Notes: a model not told the origin generated them from the sequence alone. Shown: positions 36,155 to 46,784, counted from the stretch's first letter. The stretch is 64,000 bases of DNA from Methanomassiliicoccus sp. (GCA_012719175.1 JAAYAX010000004.1:1-64000); one strand, 5' to 3'. Program-made: numbers and translations.

Positions 36155-37435
36155 ATGGACTCTGAACTTATAAGGGAATTCTATGCCGGGCACCTGCCTG
36201 ACCTGTCCCGCATTACGGATGTCAACAAGAGACATTTTCGCCTTCTCCTTCCTAATGGCAGGTTCTTCAAGGTCAAGGACGTCATCCGCACGCCTCAGGA
36301 CCTCCAGCGGTGGCTTATCAGATTGAAACCCTTGGACGTGTACTACTCGACCTCGACATACCTTAACCCTACCTCGGTATCTCCACGGCCCAGGTCTGCC
36401 GCCGAGTATTGGGGCCCCGGTAACATCATCCTCGGGAACGATGTGGCCTTCGACCTGGACCGGCGACCTCTGTCCATATTGAACCTGGAGAGGGCCCGCA
36501 GGGATGCGGTCCGTCTCCTCGACCTCATGCTGGATAGTGAATACCACCCGAAGTACGCCGCGTTCAGTGGTAGCAAGGGCTTCCATCTCGTTCTCTCTGA
36601 CCGGGATCCGGAGATGGAAGCGGACCATCGATCGAGGGAGAAGGCGATCATCGAACGGAGGAAGGCCTTGGTGGAAATGGTGTCACAGAGAGGGATCCAG
36701 ACCGATACCTCTGTAACTGTGGACACGAGGAGGATCATCCGTCTTCCAGGGACCCTGAACTCCAAGACCGGGTACTGCTGCCAGATCCTCACGCTCGAGC
36801 AGCTTCGAACTCCAGTGGCGGAATGGCTGGACGATATAGAAAGGATCAAAGAGCATAGAGTGATTCCGAGGTTCGGGTGGAAGCCACTGTCAGGCCACAG
36901 GCCCGCCAGGACAGCACCTCAGCCTGACATTGCGGTCGGAGCGGGGTATACCACCTTCATCACCAGTTCCGTCCTGGGGACCAAGGGCCGCCACGCAGTG
37001 TTGCTGACCCTCCCCAAGGGTATGTTGGAAAGCGTCACCATGAGATTGGCGCGGGCCCAGCAGGAGTACGATCTGACGGACATCTACATCTTCGAGCTGC
37101 CGCGATCCTACCAGGTGATCTGCCTCAAGACTGTGCAGCGGAACCGTTATCAGAAGATCCTGGACTCGGTACGCTCACCTTCGGCGGGCCAGCTCAGGAG
37201 GTACGAACGGGTCTCCCTGAGAATGGGTCCGCTCATCGACCAGAACATGCGCGAGCTGGAGCCCTCAGCAAGGTTCGTGACCTTCCTGGAATGCCCTGAG
37301 GTCATCAGGGAACGCACCTTTGTGAGCCGTGGCCATATCGATTTCCTGGAGAAGCACGGGTTCACCACGATGGTGCATCCGAAGGTGCATGGTAGCGGGG
37401 AGTTCAAGCTGGTCGATGCCGAGGTCCGCCTGTGA
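36155..37435 (+). CDS. PriS-like DNA primase small subunit
   Basis: The product of about 426 residues has the archaeo-eukaryotic primase catalytic signs: YYSTSTY (about 63-69), the metal-binding FDLD (about 95-98), SGSKGFH (about 138-144) and the TRRIIRLPGTLNSKTG block (about 190-206). It should make primers with a PriL partner. The Cys/His zinc-binding stretch usual between FDxD and SGxxGxH is absent, and a C-terminal region of about 170 residues has no match I recognise. GTG 36134 is a second possible start. The gene sits alone with a small unknown protein downstream; no priL is present. Confidence 0.75.
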   Translation: MDSELIREFYAGHLPDLSRITDVNKRHFRLLLPNGRFFKVKDVIRTPQDLQRWLIRLKPLDVYYSTSTYLNPTSVSPRPRSAAEYWGPGNIILGNDVAFDLDRRPLSILNLERARRDAVRLLDLMLDSEYHPKYAAFSGSKGFHLVLSDRDPEMEADHRSREKAIIERRKALVEMVSQRGIQTDTSVTVDTRRIIRLPGTLNSKTGYCCQILTLEQLRTPVAEWLDDIERIKEHRVIPRFGWKPLSGHRPARTAPQPDIAVGAGYTTFITSSVLGTKGRHAVLLTLPKGMLESVTMRLARAQQEYDLTDIYIFELPRSYQVICLKTVQRNRYQKILDSVRSPSAGQLRRYERVSLRMGPLIDQNMRELEPSARFVTFLECPEVIRERTFVSRGHIDFLEKHGFTTMVHPKVHGSGEFKLVDAEVRL

Positions 37436-37601
37436 AGGAGTCATAACCCACGATTAGTTTTTTATGTCCCGGCTCCGATACACAGCCGCACTCCACCTGA
37501 TTCCTTCGGGAAGATGATGCGGACATTCGTCTACGAGTACTACCTCGGGCGGCTGAACGGGAGTGGTTCTCCGCCCTACCTTTCATCTTCAGAGGTCAGA
37601 C

Positions 37602-38036
37602 ATGGGACTGTTCAAGGGTCTTCTAGGTAAGGATGAAGCGGACGGGCGCGGGAAGGCACCACCGCTCAAGCTTGGTCCCCAGTACCAACGCCTGAACAGA
37701 TGGATCGAGTCAAGGATAGGTCCTATGGATCCAGCCGACCCCAATCTACGAACGAGGTTAGATAACCTCCTGAGCAAGGAGATGAGGAACTTTCCATCCG
37801 CTAAGGGTTCTTTGACGTTCACGAAGGTCGGTAATGACACCATTGTTAGGGGGGACACCAGGCCGTTCAAGGGGCGTCTTCGCAGCCTCGGACTCGCCTA
37901 TGACGGAAAGAACAAGCAGTGGGTGGCCAAGAACCGAACCGTCACCGAGGCTGACCTCGATGTTCCCAGCGAGCTTGCTGGCCTAAAGAAGTACATTGAG
38001 TCCATACCCTATAGGGCGCAGTTCGGGGAAAAATGA
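37602..38036 (+). CDS. hypothetical protein with a G-T-K-L-G-W motif
   Basis: A soluble protein of 144 residues with basic N-terminus. Its central part (GDTRPFKGRLRSLGLAYDGK, then KQWV) resembles the short motif found beside nucleic-acid enzymes where a Gly-x-Thr loop is followed by a Lys, a Leu-x-x-Leu-Gly turn and a Trp. That likeness is from memory and weak. It lies downstream of the PriS-like gene, so a nucleic-acid role is possible. ATG 37602 has AGAGGT upstream and is preferred to 37563. Confidence 0.55.
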   Translation: MGLFKGLLGKDEADGRGKAPPLKLGPQYQRLNRWIESRIGPMDPADPNLRTRLDNLLSKEMRNFPSAKGSLTFTKVGNDTIVRGDTRPFKGRLRSLGLAYDGKNKQWVAKNRTVTEADLDVPSELAGLKKYIESIPYRAQFGEK

Positions 38037-38125
38037 AGTAGGGCAGATCGTCCGTTCGATCGACATTGATGAGATGTTCTCTTCCTCATGCTGTGCATAG
38101 GTCACTAAGCAATGATGGATGGCGA

Positions 38126-41100
38126 TTAGGAGGTGGCTCCATCGAGCCCGCCGTTGGTCTTCAACGTCCTGGAAATGGTATCCTCCAGCTCCTTCAGAGT
38201 ATATGGTTTGGGCATGACCTCGACGAAGCCGAAGGCCCTATAGTTGCTCATTACCGGATCGTTGCTGTACCCGCTAGATACAATTACGCGGGCCCGTGGA
38301 TCAAATTGAAGCAGGCGGGATACCGCCTCCTTGCCCCCCATGCCCTCGGGAATGGTCAGGTCCATGATCACCGCATCGAAAGGCGTCCCGTTCCTTTTCG
38401 CCTCTATGTACTTCTTCAGGGCCTCGGCCCCGTCGTGAGAACTTGAGGCCTCGTGCCCCAGCATGTGAAGCATCTCGCTGGCCACCTCCAGGATCATGTC
38501 CTCATCGTCCATGATCAGGACCCGCGCCTCATGGGGCCATTCACCGCAGGCTTCGACGGTAGAAGCTTCCTCCTGAGAGTGCACGCAGCTGCTTGCAGGA
38601 AGGTAGATATGGAAGGAGGTGCCGACACCCAACTTCGATTCCACAGTGATGTCCCCATCATGCTGTTTGATGATGGAGTGGGTCACTGCCAGGCTCATTC
38701 CTGACCTTCCCTGCTTGGTGCTGAAGAACGGTTCGAAGAGATGGGTGAGGTTGGACTCCTCTATGCCCAATCCCTCATCTCTGATGAGCAGGTGCAAGTA
38801 TTTCCCGTCTGGCATTCCCTCATGGTCCAGGTGGACGTTCTCAATGGAGATGTATAGATTCCCTCCGCCGGGCATGGATTCATGAGCGTTCTGGACAACG
38901 CACGAGAGGGCTTGCTTCATCTGCCGGTTGTCCACATCCACGGTCATCAGGTCACCGGGGATGGACTTGTGAACCTCTATCGATGAGGGTAGGGACGCCT
39001 CCTTCAGAACCTCATCCACCAGGGTCGAGATCTGAATGGGGCGCTTCACCGGTCCTCCTCCGCTGGAGAACGTGAGAAGCTGGCCGGCAAGCCCCTTAGC
39101 CCTCTCCAGGACGTTCGCGGACTCCTCCAAACGGGCCCTCATCTCCCCCATGCTCAATCCATCATGCCTCATGACCTCATGGTGGCCCATGAGGATGGTG
39201 AGAACGTTGTTGAAATCATGAGCGATGCCACCGGCCAATATGCCCAACGACTTGAGCCTCTCCACCCTCTCCATCTCGTTCTCTAGCCTCTTCTCGGTGC
39301 TGACATCGTGCAGGACCACAATGGCCCCGATGACCTCACCCTTCCCATAGATGGGCGCGGCGGACTCGTTTATCAACATATCCCCCGAGATCGCTGAAGG
39401 AAGTACCTGCCTATAGTAGGTGAAGGGGGACTTCGTTCTCACTGCCCTCTCCACCGCGCTGATGACGCCCTCCTGGTCCCTTTGAGCGGGGAAGAGCTCT
39501 TCCAGCGAGCTGCCGAGGGCTTGACCGCGGCTCAATCCCAGCATGTCCTCCGCGGTCCTGTTCATGAGCAGGATGTGGTGCGAGGAATCCACAACCAGCA
39601 CTCCATCGGTGATGGTGTTCAGGGTAACGTCTAGCCTGTCCCTCTCCAAGCGCAGCGCGCTTTCCGCCGCCTTCCTCTCAGAGATGTCCCTGTTGATCAT
39701 GAGGAAGGCCTGCTGACCCTCATATTGCACAGGGCGTGCGCTGGCCTCAGAGATCATGTGGGTGCCGTCCTTGGCGATGCTAGTGACCTCTATGCAAATG
39801 CTGCCTTCGCGGAACAATGTGGCGATGGCCTGGGGGATCCTCTCCGCTGTCTCTGCGGTTACCAGGGACATGATGTTGGCCCCCAGCAGCTCCTCCCGCG
39901 ACTTCTTCAGCCTCTCGCAGCCTTGAGGGTTGACCTCGACGATGTTCCCTTCCCTGGAGAGGATGAACATGGAGTCCCCGGCATTATTGAACAGGGTGCG
40001 AAACTTCTCTTCGCTTATCCTTATGGTCTCGTCGGCGATCTTCTTGTCAAAGGCCTGACCGAAGACGTTGGAGAAAGTTTCCAGGATGCGGACCTCCTCC
40101 TCCACCCACAAGCGCTCCCTGGTCACGGACTCTAGGACCACCAAGCCTTGTGGGCTGTCGGCCCACACCAGGGGGTATCCCAAAAAGGAGCGGGTGCCCT
40201 GCGATTCCAGGACCTTGCGTTCATTCGTGGCCTTAAGAGGGAGGTCATGAACGCGAGGGATGTTGATGACCTCTTGGGCCTGAATCTTTGCCCTGGACCA
40301 GGGGATGTGGTCACAGGGTATCTCTTGCAGCTCCCGAACGGGAGATGATATCCCTGGTGCACACCAGGACTGGACGACGCCGATGGTGGTACGGTCCTTG
40401 GAGTACTGTAGGAGATAGGCCCGGTCCACCTTGACAAGCCCCCCCAATGACGACAACGCTTCCTGCACCACACCCGGGATCTTCTCAGGAGTTATGGAGA
40501 TCAGCCTCGAGGACACGGTGGCGAAAGCTGATACCACTCTCATCCGCATCCTTTGCTCCTCCTCCATCCTCATCCTGTTGGTCACGTCCCTGATGATGTA
40601 CAAACAGCTCAGGTTCTTTCCCGACCTCGTGTATATGTTCGATCTCTGAACATCGAAGAAGCGCCCTTCGAATAGTTCCAGCTCAGTATATTCTTGATAG
40701 GTCATCCTGCCCTGGCGCTCTTTCACATCGACATTGAGACCGGGGATCAGATCACTGATGTGCTTTCCGATGTTATCGGACAAGCTTACCACGCCTAGTA
40801 TGCTCCCCATCGCCGGGTTGAGGTAAAGTATCTGATTGAACTCATCGGCGATGAGCACCCCATCCTTCAGGGTGTGAACGGTACCATCGAAGGTGAACGG
40901 CAGCATCCTGAACATCTCGAAGCCGAACGTACCAATGAACAAGAGGATGCTGCTGAGGAGGATACCAGTGATGATCATGACCTCCGCCGGTATGTACTGC
41001 CACAATGGGAACAGCAGCGTCATGCTCATAAGCGGCAGGAGAACGGCCAGCTCCATGATCATGGTCCTCCTCTTCAGGGCCAACCCCACCTTGCGGTAGT

Positions 41101-41596
41101 TGGCGTACAGGACGCCAGCGGCGATGATCATGGTGCTGAACACGTATGTCACGTACATGTAGTACACCGGTCCGCGCTCAGCTTCAAATGAGCGTACCGG
41201 GTCCTGTAGAAGGGTCACATTCGTGTAGTGCAGGCCGTGAAGGGGGTTTGTTGCCACCAGGATGAAGATAAGGGTGCCAATTCCAAGCAACGGCATGATG
41301 TACCTTTTTGACAACCACTTCTCCTTTTGGGCGATGAAAAGGGAGAATATGAGGACCAATGTGGGGGAGAATATGTGGCCGAAATATTCCACGATGTTCC
41401 AGTATAACCGCTCATCTAGCGTTGCTGAGGATATCTCAAAAATGAAGCCTATAAGGATAACGAGGACACAGCCCAGCATGACGACGAAGACATACCGGCT
41501 ACGCTGGTGGCTCACCCTCCAGACGATGATCAGAAGGGCTAGGGTGAGAAGGCCCACTATTACGGTATACATCGTAACGAGAGAGACCGCGTCCAC
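38126..41596 (-). CDS. 7TM hybrid histidine kinase with receiver domain
   Basis: A protein of about 1,156 residues. Domains: seven N-terminal membrane helices of the histidine kinase 7TM type (about 5-225), PAS (235-345), GAF (365-530), PAS (530-650), PAS (655-780), HisKA with the phospho-acceptor in GGIAHDFNN (about 800), HATPase (895-1010) and a C-terminal receiver (about 1030-1150) with phospho-accepting Asp in VIMDLT. It should be a membrane sensor with internal phosphotransfer. The frame is open to 41659, but a TATA-like tract lies at about 41633-41641. The GTG at 41596 has a GGTGGTGA site, so that start is preferred. No separate regulator gene adjoins it. Confidence 0.85.
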   Translation of the reverse strand: MDAVSLVTMYTVIVGLLTLALLIIVWRVSHQRSRYVFVVMLGCVLVILIGFIFEISSATLDERLYWNIVEYFGHIFSPTLVLIFSLFIAQKEKWLSKRYIMPLLGIGTLIFILVATNPLHGLHYTNVTLLQDPVRSFEAERGPVYYMYVTYVFSTMIIAAGVLYANYRKVGLALKRRTMIMELAVLLPLMSMTLLFPLWQYIPAEVMIITGILLSSILLFIGTFGFEMFRMLPFTFDGTVHTLKDGVLIADEFNQILYLNPAMGSILGVVSLSDNIGKHISDLIPGLNVDVKERQGRMTYQEYTELELFEGRFFDVQRSNIYTRSGKNLSCLYIIRDVTNRMRMEEEQRMRMRVVSAFATVSSRLISITPEKIPGVVQEALSSLGGLVKVDRAYLLQYSKDRTTIGVVQSWCAPGISSPVRELQEIPCDHIPWSRAKIQAQEVINIPRVHDLPLKATNERKVLESQGTRSFLGYPLVWADSPQGLVVLESVTRERLWVEEEVRILETFSNVFGQAFDKKIADETIRISEEKFRTLFNNAGDSMFILSREGNIVEVNPQGCERLKKSREELLGANIMSLVTAETAERIPQAIATLFREGSICIEVTSIAKDGTHMISEASARPVQYEGQQAFLMINRDISERKAAESALRLERDRLDVTLNTITDGVLVVDSSHHILLMNRTAEDMLGLSRGQALGSSLEELFPAQRDQEGVISAVERAVRTKSPFTYYRQVLPSAISGDMLINESAAPIYGKGEVIGAIVVLHDVSTEKRLENEMERVERLKSLGILAGGIAHDFNNVLTILMGHHEVMRHDGLSMGEMRARLEESANVLERAKGLAGQLLTFSSGGGPVKRPIQISTLVDEVLKEASLPSSIEVHKSIPGDLMTVDVDNRQMKQALSCVVQNAHESMPGGGNLYISIENVHLDHEGMPDGKYLHLLIRDEGLGIEESNLTHLFEPFFSTKQGRSGMSLAVTHSIIKQHDGDITVESKLGVGTSFHIYLPASSCVHSQEEASTVEACGEWPHEARVLIMDDEDMILEVASEMLHMLGHEASSSHDGAEALKKYIEAKRNGTPFDAVIMDLTIPEGMGGKEAVSRLLQFDPRARVIVSSGYSNDPVMSNYRAFGFVEVMPKPYTLKELEDTISRTLKTNGGLDGATS

Positions 41597-41856
41597 TACT
41601 TCACCACCGTATAAAAAATCAGCAGACAGATATAATAAACCGGAGTAGCACATTATCAATTTCGGTTTCTATATTTTTTTAATGCATATACTAAACCCAT
41701 GGCACCTCAGAACGGCAGGCGATAATCAAAATGAAAAAGGCGAAAACTGTTAGCGTCTCTCATTCTGGGTAAATGGTTCTAAGGAGTCCAAGTTCCCGGG
41801 CGGTAGCATTCGAGGTAGGATCCGACGGTCAGGGAGGTGTTCAGAGCGGTCAAGAG

Positions 41857-43212
41857 CTACGATCTCGACGCCGAGCGGACCATAGCTCTGCCCCAGGAAG
41901 GGTTCGCCAGGGCATGCTGATGCATGTAGGTGCCCATGGACCTTCTTAACATGATGCCGTCCATGGAGTGACCAATCCCTGTACCACGTTGTATCGAGAA
42001 ACCGTAGGGGCCTGAAGGTATGGGCTCGAGGCGAGAGTAATGGAACTCGTGAGCCCGGAGGTCCAATCCCGGGAAGAGAAAGTTATCGGCGGTCCCCCGC
42101 GCCCTCACATATGCCAGGCCTTGGCGGTCCGCGGTAAGGACGGCACGGGCATCAAAGATGCCTGCCATGCGTCTAAGCTTGCCGAAGGCGTCGATGGAAC
42201 GGCACATCACCATCATGCCCCCGCACTCGCCGTACACGAGGGCACCCTGCTCCGACATCTGCCTCAATCCCTCAAGGAAGTCGCTGTTGCCCTCCAGGAG
42301 CTCGGCATGTACCTCAGGGTAGCCGCCGCCGAGGTACACTGCGTCGCAGTCCGGTAGCCGCTCGCCCTCGGTGGGGCTGAAGAACAGGAGCCTCGCCCCC
42401 GCGGCCTCCAGCGATTCCAGATTCTCCGGGTAATAGAAACAGAATGACTGGTCCCTAGGGACAGCGACCCTCACCTCCTGGGCGACGTCGTTCTGGTATG
42501 GCGATCCCTTGTCCAGCTCGATCTCCGGGGCGGAACCCGCTATCTCCAGGATACGTTCCACATCGATCTCCGCCACCAGGTCCTCGAGGTCCCGTAACAA
42601 TGCCCTGGTGTCCTCTCCCCCGTCCACCGTCATCAGTCCCAGGTGCCTCTCCGGCAGGCTCTCCCGACGCCTCTCGATCGTTCCCATGATCTCCGTACCG
42701 GTGAGCGATTCCACTGCCTCCACCGCCTTTCGCCTATGCCTGTCCCCGCCCACGTTGTTGAGTATCACCCCAGCGATGTTCACCGTCCGGTCGAGCATCT
42801 TGAAGCCCAGCACGTGCGCGGCGGCGCTCTTGGCGAGGCTCCGGGCGTTGATCACCAGGATGACCGGCGCCTGCAGGAACTTCGCGATTTCCGCCGTGGA
42901 TCCCGTGTCCCCGGTCGCGGTGAGCCCATCGTACAGGCCTCTGACCCCCTCCACGACCGCCAGGTCCGCGTCCCTGCTCGACCACCCGAAAAGGTTGAGC
43001 AGGGTACCCTTCTCCATGAAGTAGGAGTCCAAATTCCGTGACGAACGGCCGGTGGCCGCTGTGTGGTACATGGGGTCGATGAAGTCGGGACCCACCTTGT
43101 ACCCCTGCACCTTGCGCCCCCTCGACAGCCGGGACATGAGGCCAGTGGTGATGGCCGTCTTCCCTACTCCGCTGCCTGAGCCAGCGATCACAACCCGGGG
43201 CGGAGCGGTCAT
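41857..43212 (-). CDS. cfbB: Ni-sirohydrochlorin a,c-diamide synthase
   Basis: The 450-residue amidotransferase is of the CobB/CbiA type. A P-loop GSGSGVGKT is at about 10-18 and a C-terminal glutaminase domain has its Cys in GECGG near 340. In the F430 pathway it amidates the a and c side chains of Ni-sirohydrochlorin using glutamine and ATP. The start overlaps the cfbC stop by four bases (ATGA), so the longer frame to 43479 is rejected. It is the last gene of the cfb operon. The stop is TAG, followed by 25 further sense codons with coding-like third positions before the next TAG. Confidence 0.9.
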   Translation of the reverse strand: MTAPPRVVIAGSGSGVGKTAITTGLMSRLSRGRKVQGYKVGPDFIDPMYHTAATGRSSRNLDSYFMEKGTLLNLFGWSSRDADLAVVEGVRGLYDGLTATGDTGSTAEIAKFLQAPVILVINARSLAKSAAAHVLGFKMLDRTVNIAGVILNNVGGDRHRRKAVEAVESLTGTEIMGTIERRRESLPERHLGLMTVDGGEDTRALLRDLEDLVAEIDVERILEIAGSAPEIELDKGSPYQNDVAQEVRVAVPRDQSFCFYYPENLESLEAAGARLLFFSPTEGERLPDCDAVYLGGGYPEVHAELLEGNSDFLEGLRQMSEQGALVYGECGGMMVMCRSIDAFGKLRRMAGIFDARAVLTADRQGLAYVRARGTADNFLFPGLDLRAHEFHYSRLEPIPSGPYGFSIQRGTGIGHSMDGIMLRRSMGTYMHQHALANPSWGRAMVRSASRS

Positions 43213-43994
43213 GTCATCTCCCGCAGGATAGCGCGGATCTCCTCGGGGTCCAGGGGACGGGGGACGCTCAGCTCGCGGTTCCCCAGCACCGCCTGGCCCA
43301 GGCGCCGGTAGGCGTCCGCTTGCATGTCCTGCGGCGCCCCCTCTATGACGGTGACCCCCCTGTTCTCGCACTCCCTGACCACCGGGCTGCGCGGAATAAA
43401 GCCGATGAGCCGGGAGCCGATCCGTCCAGCGTACTCGGCCACGGCCTCCTCCTCCCTTAGTACGTCCCGGGAATTGCATATGATCCCGCCCAGGGCCACA
43501 TTGAGGTTCGCCAGACCCCTGGCGATGTTGTTCGCCGCGTACAGGGCAAGGTACTCACCGCTGGTAACGATGTAGACCTCATTGGCGTACCTCTCCCGCA
43601 GGGGGGCGGCGAAGCCCCCACATACGACATCGCCAGGCACGTCATAGATCAGGACGTCTTCCTCCTGCCGGAAGTGGTCCTGGGCCAGCTTCTGGACCGC
43701 CACGATGATCCCCCGTCCCGCGCACCCCACCCCGGCCAGGGGACCGCCGGTCTCCACGCACCTCACTCCCCCAAAGCCCGTGAACACCACCTCCTGGCCC
43801 CCTGTCCTCATCTGCTCCAGGAAGGTGGGTATGCTCCTCCCCTGAAGCAGGGTCATGCTCCCGTCGGACTTGGGATCGCACCCGATGTACCAGGTGCGCA
43901 GACCCGCCTCCGCGAAGGATGCCGCCAAGTTCGCGGAGATGGTGGACTTGCCTATGCCCCCCTTCCCGTAGATGGCCATCTGTCTCATGCCCAT
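43209..43994 (-). CDS. cfbC: F430 reductive cyclase, NifH-like ATPase subunit
   Basis: The 261-residue nitrogenase-iron-protein homologue has P-loop GKGGIGKST at about 10-18. Cys91 (VGCAGRG) and Cys125 (DVVCGG) match the ligands of the 4Fe-4S cluster held between two subunits. With CfbD it transfers electrons for the ATP-driven reduction and ring closure of Ni-sirohydrochlorin diamide to seco-F430. The context of all five cfb genes separates it from true nifH or chlorophyll BchL. ATG 43988 would give the four-base overlap used elsewhere in this operon and may be the true start. Confidence 0.92.
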   Translation of the reverse strand: MGMRQMAIYGKGGIGKSTISANLAASFAEAGLRTWYIGCDPKSDGSMTLLQGRSIPTFLEQMRTGGQEVVFTGFGGVRCVETGGPLAGVGCAGRGIIVAVQKLAQDHFRQEEDVLIYDVPGDVVCGGFAAPLRERYANEVYIVTSGEYLALYAANNIARGLANLNVALGGIICNSRDVLREEEAVAEYAGRIGSRLIGFIPRSPVVRECENRGVTVIEGAPQDMQADAYRRLGQAVLGNRELSVPRPLDPEEIRAILREMT

Positions 43995-45061
43995 CCCCCG
44001 TCCACGATCTCCCTGATGGTGTTGCCCAGCTCACTGTGCAGCACCCTGCTCGTGCTCATGACATCGGCGTGAGTGTTGACCTCCCCCACCGACAGTGGGA
44101 ACCCTTGCTCTATGTAGTTGCGAAGCTCCCGGGGCTGGTCGGTGACCAGGACGTCCTCCCTCCGTAGTCCGGGCACCGCATGGGGCAGGCCGGTGATGAC
44201 GCGTAGGTCCGCACCGCACTCGCCCAGGGCCCGGGCCGCTGCCTCTCCGGCCACCGGGTACTCGTCCAGGCCTCCGGTGAGGACAACATCCACCACTCCC
44301 GATCCCTTGAGGTCCCTAAGAATGTTGGTGGCGTAACGGCGGATGCGAGGCAGGCCTATGTCTGGATCTAGGTTAGCTATGTGGATCACCTCCCCCCCGA
44401 CCTTATCACGTGCGTACTGCACCGCCCGCATGGTATCGGCGAATCCGTAGGCCGTCTCTTTCTTTGCGTTCAGGGCCACCGCCACCCTCTCCCCCTCACG
44501 CAGGGCTTCCACAATCCTCAGCGCTACTGACATCTTCGTCGCCCCCGGATGGGGCTCGAGGTACTCCTTGCTGGTAAGCCCCCGCTCTCGCTCGATCTGT
44601 GTAGCCCTCAGCAGCATGCTCCTCTGCCGGTCCCTCTCCTTGAAGGTGATCACCCCTCTCTCCGCAGCTACCTCCAGGGTGCGTATGGCCCCGGAGGTGT
44701 TGGGGCCCGAGCAGCCGTGCACATCAATGGGCAGGACCGTGGCGCTCAACCCCGCCTTCTTGACCGAGCCATCGAGGTTCTCGCCTATGATCATGGATGC
44801 GCAGGTGCCCACCACCCCCATGAGGCGGGGGTGGAACATCTCATCCACGTTCCGGAGTATCCTTATAAGCTTCTCCTCGGCCCCGAAGATGAGGTCGTTC
44901 TCCTGCATGCCCGTAGTCATGACCCTCACCCCCGCCTCCTCCAGCCTGCGGGAGGCCATGAAGCCGCAGCCCGCTGGACCGTGCATCACGATGATGTCCG
45001 TGTCCAGGTCCCTGAGCGTGTACATGGCCGCGATGATGGGGTTGGGGCGGGGATGGAGCAC
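43985..45061 (-). CDS. cfbD: F430 reductive cyclase, NifD-like subunit
   Basis: The 358-residue NifD-like protein keeps three likely cluster Cys residues, at 32 (GPAGCG), 87 (GTCAS) and 117 (HGCSG). As a CfbC partner it binds the Ni-tetrapyrrole and performs the six-electron reduction. It begins at GTG with a GAAGGA site, five bases after cfbE stops, and its 3' end overlaps cfbC by ten bases. It is shorter than NifD or NifK, as is usual for the CfbD group, which works as a homodimer. Confidence 0.9.
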   Translation of the reverse strand: MLHPRPNPIIAAMYTLRDLDTDIIVMHGPAGCGFMASRRLEEAGVRVMTTGMQENDLIFGAEEKLIRILRNVDEMFHPRLMGVVGTCASMIIGENLDGSVKKAGLSATVLPIDVHGCSGPNTSGAIRTLEVAAERGVITFKERDRQRSMLLRATQIERERGLTSKEYLEPHPGATKMSVALRIVEALREGERVAVALNAKKETAYGFADTMRAVQYARDKVGGEVIHIANLDPDIGLPRIRRYATNILRDLKGSGVVDVVLTGGLDEYPVAGEAAARALGECGADLRVITGLPHAVPGLRREDVLVTDQPRELRNYIEQGFPLSVGEVNTHADVMSTSRVLHSELGNTIREIVDGGWA

Positions 45062-45066
45062 GTCCT

Positions 45067-46362
45067 TCAGAGGTACCCCTCCTTGATGCAGTGTACTAAA
45101 ACCTCATGCTTCCCCATGACGTCCCCCGGCCCATCGATGCGACGGTAGCTGCTGGACTCCCGTGTCAGGCCGGGCATATTGATGACATACAGCCCCGTCA
45201 CCGAGGGGTGCCTCAAGAGCACCTTGTGGACATCCTCCATGTTTAGCTTCTCGCATATCTTCACGTTGACGGGATCGATGGCCACGCCGATGTCCGTTTG
45301 CGAGTAGTAATGCTCTAGCACATTGATGTTCCAGTCGATGGACCCCGCGCTGACCCCGGGGTTGCGCTCGCGTATGAGGAATCTGCCTCTCTCTCGCGTC
45401 ACGTCCGCCCGGCCGGGGACCCCGTTGAAGGTGGCCAGGGAACTCACGGCCCTCTCCATGTCCACGCCCATCGCCAGGGCGGCCGCCAATCCGCTGGCCA
45501 GGGCGGTGGAGTAGCTTGGCGCCAGCAGGCTGCCGGGGAGCCTGATGACAGACCCTCTCCCGTTCCATCGCACAGTGAGCGATGCTCCCTTACCCAGCTC
45601 CAGACGCCCTGGGAGCGATATCTCCAAGTCACCTCCATCCCCGAAGGTGATTATGCGCGCGGAGGATGGTGCATGGGGGGCCCACATCTGCCTCTCTGGC
45701 TCGGGACAGACCAGCACCTTGGCGGTGGAGGCCATGTGTACCTTTCCATCGAAGGCGCTCCTGGTACCCCCCGCTATGGAGTAGTTGTCGTCGAGCCCAG
45801 TTATGACCGACACATCGGCTAGGCCCGTGCCCCCCAGGCTCACCTCGAACACCCCCACGTCCGCTTTTGGATGCTCCAGGGACAGGGCGAGTATGGAGGG
45901 TGGGGCTATGCTCACCTTATCACAATGCCTGACATGACGCTGGGCGTCCATCGTGCACAGCCCCCTGCTGGTGTGTAGAAGGACCTTTGAGCCGCTGAAG
46001 GCCAGGATGTGGGCGAGGACGTGACATGCCGACGTCTTGCCCCTGGCCCCGGTGACCTCCACCGTCGGTATGGAGAACTCAGCCAGTTCGCCCACAGCCT
46101 GGTGAGCGGTAATCCGCCTATCCAGAGTGGCCTGGCCTATGAAGCGGTCTGGGCAGTGGATGGGCACCACCCCCAGGTCGAAGTTCTCAGGCGGAGCCTT
46201 GATCAGGACGCGGATGCCCGCACGCGTCAGACCGTCCTTCTTCTCAGCGGAAGCGGTACCGTATATGTCCACGGCGGTGACGCTATCGCCGCGGGACGCG
46301 AACACCTGGGCCAGGACCTCCCCACCATGGGTGAGGTCCAGCACCAGGACCTTCTCGCTCAT
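45067..46362 (-). CDS. cfbE: coenzyme F430 synthetase, Mur-ligase-like
   Basis: The 431-residue Mur-ligase-family protein has the ATP loop GARGKTS at about 105-111. It catalyses the last step, ATP-driven closure of the carbocyclic ring F of seco-F430 to give F430. It starts two bases after cfbA stops and lies before cfbD. A Mur ligase in an archaeon without murein and inside a cfb operon leaves little doubt about the role. Confidence 0.9.
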   Translation of the reverse strand: MSEKVLVLDLTHGGEVLAQVFASRGDSVTAVDIYGTASAEKKDGLTRAGIRVLIKAPPENFDLGVVPIHCPDRFIGQATLDRRITAHQAVGELAEFSIPTVEVTGARGKTSACHVLAHILAFSGSKVLLHTSRGLCTMDAQRHVRHCDKVSIAPPSILALSLEHPKADVGVFEVSLGGTGLADVSVITGLDDNYSIAGGTRSAFDGKVHMASTAKVLVCPEPERQMWAPHAPSSARIITFGDGGDLEISLPGRLELGKGASLTVRWNGRGSVIRLPGSLLAPSYSTALASGLAAALAMGVDMERAVSSLATFNGVPGRADVTRERGRFLIRERNPGVSAGSIDWNINVLEHYYSQTDIGVAIDPVNVKICEKLNMEDVHKVLLRHPSVTGLYVINMPGLTRESSSYRRIDGPGDVMGKHEVLVHCIKEGYL

Positions 46363-46364
46363 GT

Positions 46365-46763
46365 TTAAGCCCGCTGCATCCGAGCCCTGGTCCTATCGGC
46401 CAGGATCTGGGCGACGCGCTCATCGTCCCCTATGGGATCGCAGCAGCGGAGGGTGATGTCCTTGCCGTCCACGTTCATCTTCGCCTCGCTCTCTCCCTTT
46501 TTGAGGCCGATCTCCCCGGGTATGTCCTCGGTGAGATGGATACCAGACGCGAGGAAGCATGGCTGGACATATATTATGTTCACGCCCATGGCCACCAGCT
46601 CCCTTATGCCGGTCTTTATGTCCGGTTCGTTCAGCTGCATGAAGGCCGCCGTTACCGGCCCGAACTCCTGCAAGGAAGCCATCCTCTCTGCGGCATTGAC
46701 CACCAGGTCTCTGTTGTGCTGCAGCTTGCTACCATGCCCTACTACAAGTACTCCGTTCTTCAT
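46365..46763 (-). CDS. cfbA: sirohydrochlorin nickelochelatase, small CbiX type
   Basis: The 132-residue short chelatase has metal-binding His10 (VGHGSK) and His76 (SGIHLTED). It inserts nickel (and in related enzymes cobalt) into sirohydrochlorin as a homodimer. It is the first gene of the cfb operon and the branch point between F430, siroheme and cobalamin. A 6-bp hairpin lies about 22 bases before the start, and the shared divergent promoter holds the 17-bp palindrome. Confidence 0.92.
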   Translation of the reverse strand: MKNGVLVVGHGSKLQHNRDLVVNAAERMASLQEFGPVTAAFMQLNEPDIKTGIRELVAMGVNIIYVQPCFLASGIHLTEDIPGEIGLKKGESEAKMNVDGKDITLRCCDPIGDDERVAQILADRTRARMQRA

Positions 46764-46784
46764 CTTCGAAATCCCCTTGTCATT

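Noticed and set aside
43209-45061. Nitrogenase or chlorophyll-type reductase genes
   Set aside because: The NifH/NifD-like pair sits inside a full cfb operon with nickelochelatase, diamide synthase and Mur-like ligase, which fits F430 synthesis.
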